The notes under the pieces are model-generated. The model did not search any database, had not been told where the DNA came from, and saw only the letters and a program-made list of their open reading frames with translations. The position numbers and the translations under genes are program-made. Shown here in pieces: positions 1 through 8,097 of a stretch of 61,825 nucleotides of DNA. Every line of letters begins with the position of its first letter. Positions within the stretch are counted from its first letter, which is position 1. Source of the stretch: Pseudoduganella flava (lineage in GTDB: Bacteria; Pseudomonadota; Gammaproteobacteria; Burkholderiales; Burkholderiaceae_D); contig NZ_VLKW01000018.1 of assembly GCF_007830495.1 (NCBI RefSeq), forward strand, positions 1 to 61,825, read 5' to 3'.

Positions 1-216
1 CAACGCCAGTACTTGCATCTCAAGCTCGCCGTCAGCAGTGACGGGGGAAGAGTGCGGCTGCCGGGATCGATCAAGCAGCCCGAGCTCTCCGCCGGCACGA
101 TAACGCTCCAGCCACTTGTAGGCAGTTTTCCGGCTAACACCGAATCGACGGCAAAGCTCGGCAATGTTAGCTGAAGGCCTGAGTGCAAGCAGAACGAATT
201 CCTGTCGAGATGACAT
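1..216 (-). CDS. IS481-type transposase, N-terminal part (cut by window edge)
   Basis: The minus strand from position 216 reads 72 codons without a stop and runs off the left edge. The protein starts MSSRQEFVLLAL and contains a helix-turn-helix of the transposase type: ELCRRFGVSRKTAYKWLERY, at about residues 20-39, is the classic leader of IS481/IS3-like integrase-core transposases. The DDE catalytic domain would lie outside the window. No strong ribosome-binding site is obvious, but GGAG lies about 7 bases upstream of the ATG (GGAGTCCACCTCTATG). The terminal repeats of the element lie just upstream at 279-324, which supports the assignment. It is not a metabolic gene and belongs to the insertion at the window edge. 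Confidence 0.85.
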   Translation of the reverse strand, partial: MSSRQEFVLLALRPSANIAELCRRFGVSRKTAYKWLERYRAGGELGLLDRSRQPHSSPVTADGELEMQVLAL

Positions 217-278
217 AGAGGTGGACTCCTTCCAAGGCATTGCACGCTCCTGTAAGTGGCTGTGCAATGATCATAAAA

Positions 279-324
279 GGTGTTACCTATGTCTCCCGAC
301 AGGTGTTACCTATGTGTCCCGACA
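279..324. repeat. Tandem pair of 23-bp IS terminal repeats
   Basis: Positions 279-301 and 302-324 are two head-to-tail copies of a 23-bp sequence that begins GGTGTTACCTATG and ends CCCGACA. They differ at one position (TCTCCC against TGTCCC). The outer copy forms the tip of the insertion sequence. The inner copy probably serves as an extra transposase-binding site, as expected for IS481 ends carrying doubled binding motifs. Confidence 0.8.
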
Positions 325-352
325 AAACACCCGCCGGGTCTGACCCTGCGGG
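324..352 (-). terminator. Rho-independent terminator of the acyl-CoA dehydrogenase operon
   Basis: On the minus strand, CCCGC-A-GGGT-CAG-ACCC-G-GCGGG (nested stems, 330-352) is followed by TGTTTTGT. It lies 25 bases after the stop codon at 377. The T-tract runs directly into the insertion sequence end at 324. Confidence 0.6.
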
Positions 353-376
353 ACACGGGCTCGACAGTACTACCGG

Positions 377-1507
377 TCAAGCAACGTCGCGGAAGCCCGG
401 CTGCGCCGCGAAACGGCGCAGGTGGTGATCCGTATCGCCCAACGTCAGCCCGATCGTCGTCAGCCGCTTGAACCAGTGCGCGGCCGGCAGTTCGTCGGTC
501 ACGCCGATACCGCCGTGCAGCTGGACGGCTTGCTGGCCGACGAACCGGGCCGCTTCGCCGACCCGCGCCTTGGCTGCCGACACGACGCGGCGGCGTTCTT
601 CCACATCGGGTGAATCCGCCTTCACGGCGGCCAGCAGCGCGATCGAGCGGGCCTGCTCCAGGTGGATGAACATGTCCGCCATCCGGTGCTGCAACGCCTG
701 GAACTTGCCGATCGGGCCGCCGAACTGCTGGCGCGTCTTCAGGTAGTCGAGGGTAGCCGCGAACAGCGCATCCATCACGCCCACCGCCTCGCCGCACAGC
801 AGCGCGGCGCCGTAGTCGGCCGCCGCTTCCAGCACGTCCCAGCCGGCGCCGGGCGTGCCCAGCGGCGTGGCCGGCGCATGGTCGAACGTGATCGTGGCGG
901 CACGCTGGCCGTCGATCGCGCGCACGTCGTGGATCACGAGGCCGGACGTGTCGGCGTCAACGACGAACAGCGAAATGCCGTCCCGGTCGCGCTGCTCGCC
1001 ATGGCTGCGCGCCGAGACGATGAACGCATCGGCCTGGCCCCCATGCAGCACGACGGTCTTGACGCCGGAGACGGCGGCCGCATCCAGCGGGCCGGACGCT
1101 TTCGTGACGATGTCCGCCAGGTCGTGGCGCGACTGCGGCTCGCCCAGCGCGCAGGCCAGCTTCAACTCGCCGGCCGCCACCTGCGCCAGCATCTCTTCCT
1201 GGCCGCCGGCCAGCTGCAGGAAGCGTGCACCCAGCATCGTCGCGAAGTACGGTTCGACGACGAGGCCGCGGCCCAGTTCCTGCATCACGACGAACATGTC
1301 CGCCGCCGTGCCGGCAAAACCGCCCTGCGCCTCCGCGATCGGCAGCGCCGTCAGGCCCAGCTCGACCAAGGTGCTCCACGCTTGCGGCGACGTGCCCGTG
1401 TCTGAGCGGACGATGGCGCGGCGCGCGTCGAACGTGTAATCGCGCTCGATCCAGCGGCGCAGTGCGTCGGCCAGCTGCCGTTGTTCTTCCTTCAGTTCAA
1501 AGTGCAT
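377..1507 (-). CDS. Acyl-CoA dehydrogenase, second gene of pair
   Basis: A 376-residue FAD-dependent acyl-CoA dehydrogenase-type protein that would introduce an alpha-beta double bond into an acyl-CoA, passing electrons to ETF. The family fold is visible: an N-terminal helical part (MHFELKEEQRQLADALRRW), a middle beta domain, and a C-terminal helical bundle with the family-typical VQLHGGIGVTDELPAAHWFKR at about residues 330-350. The catalytic glutamate of classical family members is not evident, as is common in the smaller partner of paired dehydrogenases. It lies 9 bases downstream of another dehydrogenase in the same direction, so the two are probably co-translated and may form a heteromer. 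Substrate unknown; it could serve steroid, dicarboxylate or branched acyl-CoA breakdown. Confidence 0.88.
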   Translation of the reverse strand: MHFELKEEQRQLADALRRWIERDYTFDARRAIVRSDTGTSPQAWSTLVELGLTALPIAEAQGGFAGTAADMFVVMQELGRGLVVEPYFATMLGARFLQLAGGQEEMLAQVAAGELKLACALGEPQSRHDLADIVTKASGPLDAAAVSGVKTVVLHGGQADAFIVSARSHGEQRDRDGISLFVVDADTSGLVIHDVRAIDGQRAATITFDHAPATPLGTPGAGWDVLEAAADYGAALLCGEAVGVMDALFAATLDYLKTRQQFGGPIGKFQALQHRMADMFIHLEQARSIALLAAVKADSPDVEERRRVVSAAKARVGEAARFVGQQAVQLHGGIGVTDELPAAHWFKRLTTIGLTLGDTDHHLRRFAAQPGFRDVA

Positions 1508-1516
1508 GGCGCCTCC

Positions 1517-2707
1517 TCACAGTCCCAGGATCATCTGGGCGATGATGTTCTTCTGGATTTCGTTGGAACCGCCGTAGATCGACGTCTTGCGGTAGTTGAA
1601 GTAGTACGCGGCCAGCGGCGCAGTGTCCTCGTCGCCCGTCACCGGGTGCGCGGCGCGCCCTTCCAGGTAATCCGGCTCGAACGGCAGCGCGGCCGGGCCC
1701 AGCGCCTCGACCATCAGCTCCGTCAGCATCTGCTGCACTTCGGTGCCCTTCACCTTCAGCAGCGACGCCTGCGGCCCCGGCGCCTGGCCTTCCTGGGCGA
1801 TCGTGCGCAGCACGGTGACCTCGAGGGCCATCAGCTCGACCTCCACCTGCGCGACCTTGGCGGCAAACTGCGGATCGTCCAGCAGCGGCCGGCCGCCATC
1901 CTGCTGGCGCAGCGCCAGCTGCTTCAGGAAGCCCAGCTCGCGCTTGCTGCGCCCGACCGCGGCGATGCCGGTGCGCTCATGGCCCAGCAGGTACTTCGCA
2001 TACGTCCAGCCCTTGTTTTCCTGGCCGATCAGGTTGCGCACAGGGACGCACACATTATCGAAGAAGACTTCGTTGATCTCGTGTTCCTCGTCCAGCATGA
2101 TGATGGGCCGCACCGTGATGCCGGGGCTCTTCATGTCGATCAGCAGGAACGAGATGCCTTCCTGCTTGCGCACGGTCGGATCGGTGCGCACGAGGCAGAA
2201 GATCATGTCGGCATGCTGGGCCAACGTGGTCCACGTCTTCTGGCCGTTGACGATGTAGTCGTCGCCATCGCGTACCGCCGTCGTCTTCAGCGACGCGAGA
2301 TCGGAGCCGGCACCCGGTTCCGAATAACCCTGGCACCACCAGTCGTCGCAATCGCGGATGCGCGGCAGGTAATAGGCTTTCTGTTCGGCGTTCCCGAACG
2401 CCATGATGACGGGCGCCACCATGTTGACGCCGAACGGCAGGATCTGCGGCGTGCCGGCGCGGGCGCACTCGTCGTCCCAGATGTGGCGCTGCGTCGCGCT
2501 CCAGCCCGGGCCGCCGTACTCGACGGGCCAGGCCGGCACCGACCAGCCGCGCTGCGCAACGATCTTGTGCCAGCGCACGTAGTCGTCCTTCGTCAGCCGC
2601 AGGTGCTTGCGCACCTTGTGCCGCAGGTCCGGCGGCAGATGCTCGGCGAGGAAGGCGCGCACGTCGGCGCGGAAAGCCTCATCCTCGGCGGTGTAGTTCA
2701 AGTCCAT
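1517..2707 (-). CDS. Acyl-CoA dehydrogenase, first gene of pair
   Basis: A 396-residue acyl-CoA dehydrogenase, the first gene of a two-gene operon (the second follows after 9 bases). Family signatures are clear: QGYSEPGAGSDLASLKT (substrate/FAD segment, about residues 129-145), an INGQKTWTT-type motif (VNGQKTWTTLAQHADM), and the C-terminal YGGSNEIQKNIIAQMILGL, which lines the FAD and active site. The length and the motifs PEYGG and LPFGVN match the large-subunit type found with pimeloyl-CoA or dicarboxylate degradation, but that assignment is inference. The start ATG at 2707 is preceded by GAGGAGACCGC (GAGGAG), a good ribosome-binding site. Upstream, 2708-2775 is a short gap before the epimerase gene. 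Confidence 0.9.
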   Translation of the reverse strand: MDLNYTAEDEAFRADVRAFLAEHLPPDLRHKVRKHLRLTKDDYVRWHKIVAQRGWSVPAWPVEYGGPGWSATQRHIWDDECARAGTPQILPFGVNMVAPVIMAFGNAEQKAYYLPRIRDCDDWWCQGYSEPGAGSDLASLKTTAVRDGDDYIVNGQKTWTTLAQHADMIFCLVRTDPTVRKQEGISFLLIDMKSPGITVRPIIMLDEEHEINEVFFDNVCVPVRNLIGQENKGWTYAKYLLGHERTGIAAVGRSKRELGFLKQLALRQQDGGRPLLDDPQFAAKVAQVEVELMALEVTVLRTIAQEGQAPGPQASLLKVKGTEVQQMLTELMVEALGPAALPFEPDYLEGRAAHPVTGDEDTAPLAAYYFNYRKTSIYGGSNEIQKNIIAQMILGL

Positions 2708-2775
2708 GCGGTCTCCTCGTTATCGATGTTTGAATAGCACGGTCGTTTGATTCTACCCCAGGCAGGCGGCCGCGG

Positions 2776-3765
2776 TCACACCGGATAGGGACCGTCGTCG
2801 AACACGCGGTCGTGATAGCCCTTGCTGCCGATCTGTTGTGCGAGGGGGCTGCGGATGTCGGCATCGATGGCTTGCGTGGCTAGGCGTGCCAGCACGCCGG
2901 CGAAGTCGTGGCGCGGCTGCCAGCCCAGCGCAGTACGCGCCAGCGTGTTGTCGTACACGCGGTCGAGCGTGGGGAACAGCGCCCAGCCGCGCCGCGCATA
3001 CTCGGCCGCGCAGGCCGGCACCCGCTCGCGTACCACCGCCGCCGCATCGGTACGCAATGCGGCCACGTCGTCGCGCGTAAAGGGCGTGGTGGCGCTGACG
3101 ATGTAGCGGCCGAAGCGCAATGCCGGCGCGCGCTCCATGGCCAGCAGGTGGGCGTCGACGATGTCCTCGATGTCGGCGCGGCGGTGCAGGAATTCGTTGA
3201 CCTTCACGTTCGCATCGGCATAGCGCTCGCGCGTGTCGCGCGCATCGTCGGCCTCCGGGAAGAAGCGCGACGTGCGCAGCACGACGACGGGCAGGCCGTG
3301 CTGGCGGGCGAACAGCTCGCACAGGCTTTCGGCGGCCAGCTTCGTGACGCCGTAGATGTTCTTCGGGATCGGCGTCACCGTCTCGTCGATCCACGCGGCG
3401 GGACTTCCCGCCGGCGGCGTCATCGCGGCGCCGAACACGCTGGTGCTGCTCGTCATGACGACACGTTGCACGCCCGCGGCCAGCGCCGCCTCCAGCACGT
3501 TCAGCGTGCCGTGCACATTGGTATCGACGAACTGCGCGCGGGTGTGCGTGGCCACGTGCGGCTTGTGCAGCGTGGCGGCATGCAGCACGGCGTCGCTGCC
3601 GCGCATTGCCGCGCACAGCGCATCCGGGTCGGTGATCGATGCCACCGCGCCGGTGAATGGCGACGGCAGGATGTCGAGCCCCACCACGTCGTGTTCCTGC
3701 GCGCGCAGCACGCGCACCAGCGCCTCGCCCAAATGGCCGGTACTGCCCGTCACCAGTATCCGCAT
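2776..3765 (-). CDS. NAD-dependent epimerase/dehydratase family protein
   Basis: A 329-residue extended short-chain dehydrogenase/reductase, probably acting on a nucleotide sugar or a related keto/hydroxy substrate. The Rossmann nucleotide-binding motif GSTGHLG lies at the N-terminus (MRILVTGSTGHLG), and the catalytic YxxxK is visible as YGVTK with an upstream serine in TSSTSVFG. The start was set at the ATG at 3765 because GGGAGG lies 4 bases upstream. A GTG 24 bases earlier is possible but lacks its own site. It lies 16 bases behind the LysR gene and probably shares a transcript with it. The exact substrate cannot be read from the sequence. Confidence 0.85.
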   Translation of the reverse strand: MRILVTGSTGHLGEALVRVLRAQEHDVVGLDILPSPFTGAVASITDPDALCAAMRGSDAVLHAATLHKPHVATHTRAQFVDTNVHGTLNVLEAALAAGVQRVVMTSSTSVFGAAMTPPAGSPAAWIDETVTPIPKNIYGVTKLAAESLCELFARQHGLPVVVLRTSRFFPEADDARDTRERYADANVKVNEFLHRRADIEDIVDAHLLAMERAPALRFGRYIVSATTPFTRDDVAALRTDAAAVVRERVPACAAEYARRGWALFPTLDRVYDNTLARTALGWQPRHDFAGVLARLATQAIDADIRSPLAQQIGSKGYHDRVFDDGPYPV

Positions 3766-3781
3766 CGCGCCTCCCGGGTTT

Positions 3782-4663
3782 TCAGTCACACAGGCGGTGG
3801 CGGCTCTCCTCGTACAGCGCGGCGATCCAGGCCGCCACCACCTTGAACCGGCCGATCGCTCCCGCGTCGCGATGGCTCAGCAGCCACAGCTCGCGGAACA
3901 CCTCGGCCCCTTGCGAGAGCCGTACGAGACCGTCCCGGCCCTCGATGATACACGGCAGCAGCGCCAGCCCGACACCGGCGCGGCATGCCTGGACCATCGT
4001 CGACAGGCTGTTCACGCGCAGCGCGATGCGCGGTTCCGGTGCCAGGCGGGCAAGCCAGCGCATCTCCGGCAGGTGGCACTTGGCTTCCTCGTGGGCGATC
4101 CACGGCTGCTCGCCCCAGCGTTCGCGCGGCACCTGCGCGTACGGCCCCGCGCCATACACTGCCCAGCCGATGTCGCCGAGGCGGCGCATCAGCACCGCCG
4201 CGTCGTCCGTGGGCTGGGCCAGGCGCAGCGCGAAGTCGGCCTCGCGGCGCGTGAACGACACGTTCTGGTTGTCGGCGAACAGCTGCACCTCGACTTCCGG
4301 GTGCTGCGCCGTGAAGGCCGGCAGGTGACGCACGAGCCAGTGATCGAACAGGAAGTCGATCGCGGACAGGCGCACGGGCCCGGCCACGGTATCGGCCTCG
4401 CGCGCCGACGCGAGCAGCATGCTCTGCACGTTGCCGAACACGGCTTCGCCATGTTCGACGAACACCTGGCCGGGCTCCGTAAGGTGCCAGCGCGTGGTGT
4501 CGCGCGTGAACAGGCGCAGGTTCAGCGCCTTTTCGGCGGCGGCGATGCGGCGGCTGATCGTCGAGCCATCCATGCCCAGCTCGCGTCCCGTCGCGCTCAT
4601 GCTGCCGGTGCGGGCGAGCGCCAGGATCAGCGGGATGTCGTTCCAGTCGAAGTCGTTTGCCAT
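3782..4663 (-). CDS. LysR-family transcriptional regulator
   Basis: A 293-residue LysR-type regulator: an N-terminal winged helix-turn-helix (WNDIPLILALARTGSMSATG, then GMDGSTISRRIAAAEKALN) and a C-terminal type-2 periplasmic-binding-like effector domain. The start at 4663 (MANDFDWND) gives the usual short leader before the helix-turn-helix. An upstream in-frame ATG at 4702 would add 13 residues; neither has a strong ribosome-binding site. The gene is divergent from the exported hydrolase at 4859, the usual arrangement for a LysR regulator and its target. It is followed by the epimerase gene. A palindrome at 4706-4722 lies at its 5' end and is a candidate operator. Effector unknown. Confidence 0.88.
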   Translation of the reverse strand: MANDFDWNDIPLILALARTGSMSATGRELGMDGSTISRRIAAAEKALNLRLFTRDTTRWHLTEPGQVFVEHGEAVFGNVQSMLLASAREADTVAGPVRLSAIDFLFDHWLVRHLPAFTAQHPEVEVQLFADNQNVSFTRREADFALRLAQPTDDAAVLMRRLGDIGWAVYGAGPYAQVPRERWGEQPWIAHEEAKCHLPEMRWLARLAPEPRIALRVNSLSTMVQACRAGVGLALLPCIIEGRDGLVRLSQGAEVFRELWLLSHRDAGAIGRFKVVAAWIAALYEESRHRLCD

Positions 4664-4705
4664 CGGTAGCTTGTCGTTCTCTGCCTTGTGGGGGATCCGC
4701 ATTTT

Positions 4706-4722
4706 TGCAAAGCGGGTTTGCA
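4706..4722. promoter_or_regulatory. Candidate LysR operator palindrome
   Basis: TGCAAA-GCGGG-TTTGCA is a perfect 6-5-6 inverted repeat in the LysR/hydrolase divergent intergenic region. It has the dyad size typical of LysR-type recognition sites (T-N11-A variants). It is 43 bases upstream of the preferred LysR start, a location fitting autoregulation; activity on the hydrolase gene is inference. Confidence 0.4.
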
Positions 4723-4858
4723 GTCTTGCCCATTCTCAACACCCCGTCCGCTGCCCTACCATGCTTTCCATCGGATGACGTCACGGCAAGCCTGAACGAG
4801 GCTGTCGCGATCATCGCACACGACCTGGAACATTCACATTACACAGAAGGAAGACATC

Positions 4859-5827
4859 ATGAGCAACGAGAACAACATCAACCTGTCCCGCCGTTCCGCC
4901 CTGATGGGCAGCGCCGCCCTTTCAGCGCTGGCCGCCGTGCCGCTGGCCGCCGGCTTTGCCGGGGAAGCGGCCGCCGCGCCGCAGAAAGCCGTGCGCAAGA
5001 CGGCCAGCACGTTCACGACCCGCGACGGCGTCGAGATCTACTACAAGGACTGGGGCCATGGCCAGCCGATCGTGTTCAGCCACGGCTGGCCACTGAACTC
5101 GGACAGCTGGGAATCGCAGATGATCCACCTGGCCAACAATGGGTTCCGCGTGATCGCCCACGACCGCCGCGGCCACGGCCGCTCGAGCCAGCCCTGGGAC
5201 GGCAACGACATGGACCACTACGCCGACGACCTGGCCCAGCTGATCGAGCTGCTGGACCTGAAGGACGCGATCCTGGCCGGCTTCTCGACGGGCGGCGGCG
5301 AAGTGGCGCGCTACGTGGGCCGCCACGGCACGAAACGGGTGGCCAAGCTGGCGCTCGTCTCCGCCGTGCCGCCGATCATGGTGAAGACGCCGTTCAATCC
5401 GGGCGGCCTGCCGATCGACGTCTTCGACGGCATCCGCGCCGCGCAGCTGGCAAACCGCTCGCAACTGTACTTGGACATCCCGTCCGGCCCGTTCTACGGC
5501 TTCAACCGCCCCGGCGCGAAGGTGTCGCAAGGCCTGATCCAGTCGTGGTGGATGCAGGGCATGATGGGCGGCCACAAGAACACCTACGACTCGATCAAGG
5601 CGTTCTCCGAAACGGACTTCCGCGCCGACCTGGCGAAGTTCGACAAGCCGACGCTGATCATCCACGGCGACGACGACCAGATCGTGCCGATCGACGCAGC
5701 GGGCCGCGCCTCCGCGAAGATCGTCAAGCACGCCCAGCTGATCGTCTACCCCGGCGCCCCGCACGGCCTGACGGACACGCACAAGGACAAGGTCAACGCC
5801 GACCTGCTGGCGTTCGCCAAAGCGTAA
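4859..5827 (+). CDS. Exported alpha/beta hydrolase, non-heme chloroperoxidase type
   Basis: A 322-residue alpha/beta-hydrolase fold protein resembling the cofactor-free haloperoxidase/esterase group. The catalytic triad is readable: nucleophile Ser143 in GFSTGG, acid Asp in GDDDQIVP (about 272), and His302 in GAPHGLTD. The oxyanion-hole region FSHGWPL lies near residue 73. The N-terminus carries a twin-arginine-like signal (NLSRRSALMG followed by an Ala/Leu-rich stretch ending near AGEAAAA), so export via Tat or Sec to the periplasm is likely. The start is supported by AAGGAAG 7 bases upstream. The gene is divergent from the LysR regulator, which probably controls it. Physiological substrate unknown. 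Confidence 0.9.
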   Translation: MSNENNINLSRRSALMGSAALSALAAVPLAAGFAGEAAAAPQKAVRKTASTFTTRDGVEIYYKDWGHGQPIVFSHGWPLNSDSWESQMIHLANNGFRVIAHDRRGHGRSSQPWDGNDMDHYADDLAQLIELLDLKDAILAGFSTGGGEVARYVGRHGTKRVAKLALVSAVPPIMVKTPFNPGGLPIDVFDGIRAAQLANRSQLYLDIPSGPFYGFNRPGAKVSQGLIQSWWMQGMMGGHKNTYDSIKAFSETDFRADLAKFDKPTLIIHGDDDQIVPIDAAGRASAKIVKHAQLIVYPGAPHGLTDTHKDKVNADLLAFAKA

Positions 5828-5842
5828 GCCGCAGGGTGCCAG

Positions 5843-5946
5843 GAAAACAACACACACCACCGGGGACAGTCCCTGGTGTTGTTTTCAAACCAGCTCAACT
5901 GCCCATAACGCACCAGGGACTGTCCCTGGTGTTGTTTTGAGACCAG
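5843..5946. repeat. Dispersed palindromic intergenic repeat, two copies
   Basis: Two direct copies (5862-5893 and 5915-5946) share GTCCCTGGTGTTGTTTT and end in (A)GACCAG or AACCAG. The second contains the perfect palindrome CCAGGGAC-T-GTCCCTGG, and the first is a one-mismatch version. An inverted GAAAACAACA at 5843-5852 pairs with the first copy's TGTTGTTTTC. The block sits directly behind the hydrolase gene and ends in T-rich arms, so it may act as its transcription terminator. It looks like a genome-wide intergenic repeat, not a gene. Confidence 0.6.
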
Positions 5947-6191
5947 CGCAAGCGCAGCGCGATCTTTGGAGCTCCCGCTCATCTTCGTGAGTGCTTGCAG
6001 GCGCCGCGTTGACACCGCTTTGCCCAGTCCCGATACTCGGTTCCCACCCCAGCCTGGTCACGCGGCGTGATGGCCGGCCGCAGATGCACGGCCTCGGCGC
6101 GACCTGCGCCGGCGATGCAAAGCCCGTGCGCGCATGGAAGGAGACATCCGTGGCGCGCATTCCCATCGTCGTTCTCATGAGTGGTGAACCT

Positions 6192-8021
6192 ATGACCCGA
6201 AACTTTGCACCGATAGCGCTGCTGACGCTCGCGCTGACACAGTCCGCCGTTGCCGCGCAAGGCAAGCAGGTGGAAAAACTGGACCGCGGCGCCGTCGCGA
6301 TCGCAACCGCCAACGGCGTGTTCGTCAGCTGGCGCGTGCTCGGCACCGACGACGCCGAGACGCGTTTCAATATCTACCGCGATGGCGTGAAGCTCAATGC
6401 CGCGCCGCTCGACGTGTCCAACTACGCCGATGCCGGCGGCACCGCCTCGGCCGCGTATGCGATCCGTCCCGTCGTCAAGGGCAAGGAAAAGCAGGCCGAA
6501 GCCGCGCAGGCCACGTGGAACCAGCCATACCTGCGCATCCCGCTGCAGCAGCCGGCAGGCGGCACCACGCCGGACGGCGTGGCCTACACGTACGACGCCA
6601 ACGACGGCACGCCGGCCGACCTCGATGGCGACGGCCAGTACGAATTGATCGTCAAGTGGCAGCCCACCAATGCGAAGGACAACTCGCAATCCGGCTACAC
6701 CGGCAATACCTATATCGATGCCTACCGCCTGGACGGCAAGCGCCTGTGGCGCATCGACCTGGGCCGCAACATCCGCGCCGGCGCGCACTACACGACGATG
6801 GTCGCGTATGACCTCGACGGCAATGGCCGCGCCGAAGTGATGCTGAAGACGGCCGACGGCACCGTCGACGGCACCGGCACCGTGATCGGCGACGCCGATG
6901 CCGACTACCGCAACAGCGCCGGCTACATCCTGTCCGGCCCGGAATTCCTCACCGTGTTCGACGGCCGCACCGGCAAGGCGCTGGCGACGACGAACTACCT
7001 GCCGGCGCGCGGCACCGTGGGCAGCTGGGGCGACAACTACGGCAACCGGGTCGACCGCTTCCTCGGCGGCGTAGCCTACCTGGACGGCCGCCGTCCCAGC
7101 GCCATCTTCTCGCGCGGCTACTACACGCGCGCCGTGATCGCCGCCTGGGACTACCGCGACGGCCAGCTGACGAGCCGCTGGGTATTCGACACCGACGCCG
7201 AAGGCAGCGCCGCGCGCGGCCAGGGTGCCCACTGGTTCTCGGTGGCCGACGTCGATGGCGACAGCCGCGACGACATCATCTATGGCGCTGCGACGATCGG
7301 TAGCGACGGCCACCTGCTGTACTCGACGAACCTGTGCCATGGCGATGCCCTGCACGTCGGCAAGCTCGATCCGTCCCGCCCCGGCCAGCAGATCTACATG
7401 GTGCACGAAAGCCCGTCGTGCTACGGCACCGCGGGGGCGGAGATGCACGATGCCGCCACCGGCAAGCTGCTGTGGAGCGTGGCGACGACGGGCGACGTGG
7501 GCCGCGGCGTCTGCATGGACATCGACCCCGCCTATCCGGGCGAGGAATGCTGGGCGTCGCGCGGCGGCCTGATGGCGGCGAACGGCACCGAGATCTCGGC
7601 CACGCACCCGAACCGCATCAACTTCGCCAGCTGGTGGGACGGCGACCTGCTGCGCGAATCGCTGGACGGCGTCGGCATCGACAAGTGGCAGCCCGCCACC
7701 GCCACGTTCGAACGCATCCTCGACGGCAGCCTGTACGACGCGGCGTCGAACAACGGCACCAAGGCCACGCCGGTGCTGTCGGCCGACATCCTGGGTGACT
7801 GGCGCGAGGAAGTCGTGTGGCGCACGGCCGACAACAGCGCGCTGCTGGTGTTCAGCACGACGGCGCCGACGGCGAGCCGCATCCCGACGCTGATGCACGA
7901 TCCGCAGTACCGCGCCCAGGTGGCGGGCCAGAACGCCGGCTACAACCAGCCCCCGCACCCGAGCTTCCACCTCGGCCACGGCATGGCCCCCGTCGTGCAG
8001 GCGCCGATCTTCACGCGCTGA
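6192..8021 (+). CDS. Rhamnogalacturonan lyase, polysaccharide lyase family 11
   Basis: A 609-residue exported enzyme with the hallmark start of PL11 lyases: KLDRGAVAIATANGVFVSWRVLGTD, a fibronectin-like N-terminal domain, then an eight-bladed propeller with repeated calcium-binding DxDGDGxxE-type loops (DLDGDGQYELIVKW, DLDGNGRAEVMLK, DVDGDSRDDIIYG). PL11 enzymes cleave the rhamnogalacturonan I backbone of pectin by beta-elimination. MTRNFAPIALLTLALTQSAVAAQG is a normal signal peptide. A GTG at 6150 in frame has a better ribosome-binding site (AAGGAG, 6 bases away) and would lengthen the leader by 14 residues, so the start is uncertain. No transporter or partner enzyme lies beside it. Confidence 0.9.
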   Translation: MTRNFAPIALLTLALTQSAVAAQGKQVEKLDRGAVAIATANGVFVSWRVLGTDDAETRFNIYRDGVKLNAAPLDVSNYADAGGTASAAYAIRPVVKGKEKQAEAAQATWNQPYLRIPLQQPAGGTTPDGVAYTYDANDGTPADLDGDGQYELIVKWQPTNAKDNSQSGYTGNTYIDAYRLDGKRLWRIDLGRNIRAGAHYTTMVAYDLDGNGRAEVMLKTADGTVDGTGTVIGDADADYRNSAGYILSGPEFLTVFDGRTGKALATTNYLPARGTVGSWGDNYGNRVDRFLGGVAYLDGRRPSAIFSRGYYTRAVIAAWDYRDGQLTSRWVFDTDAEGSAARGQGAHWFSVADVDGDSRDDIIYGAATIGSDGHLLYSTNLCHGDALHVGKLDPSRPGQQIYMVHESPSCYGTAGAEMHDAATGKLLWSVATTGDVGRGVCMDIDPAYPGEECWASRGGLMAANGTEISATHPNRINFASWWDGDLLRESLDGVGIDKWQPATATFERILDGSLYDAASNNGTKATPVLSADILGDWREEVVWRTADNSALLVFSTTAPTASRIPTLMHDPQYRAQVAGQNAGYNQPPHPSFHLGHGMAPVVQAPIFTR

Positions 8022-8097
8022 TGGCCGACAGCGCGCGGCGCTGCTCGGCAGTGCCGTGCGCACCGGTGCGCCGGGCAGTGATACAGTTCGGCGCACC

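Larger units (their letters stand above)
1..324 (-). mobile_element. IS481-family insertion sequence, transposase-start end
   Basis: This is the end of an insertion sequence that continues leftward out of the window. It holds the start of the transposase gene and the terminal sequence reading inwards TGTCGGGACACATAGGTAAC, which ends at 324. TGTCGGGA...AGGTAACACC type ends are characteristic of IS481-family elements. The element abuts the transcription terminator of the neighbouring acyl-CoA dehydrogenase operon without disrupting a coding region. Target-site duplication cannot be checked because the other end is outside. Confidence 0.75.

Noticed and set aside
4726..4762. Promoter TTGCCC...TACCAT for the hydrolase gene
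   Set aside because: The spacer is 25 bases, far from the 16-18 needed.
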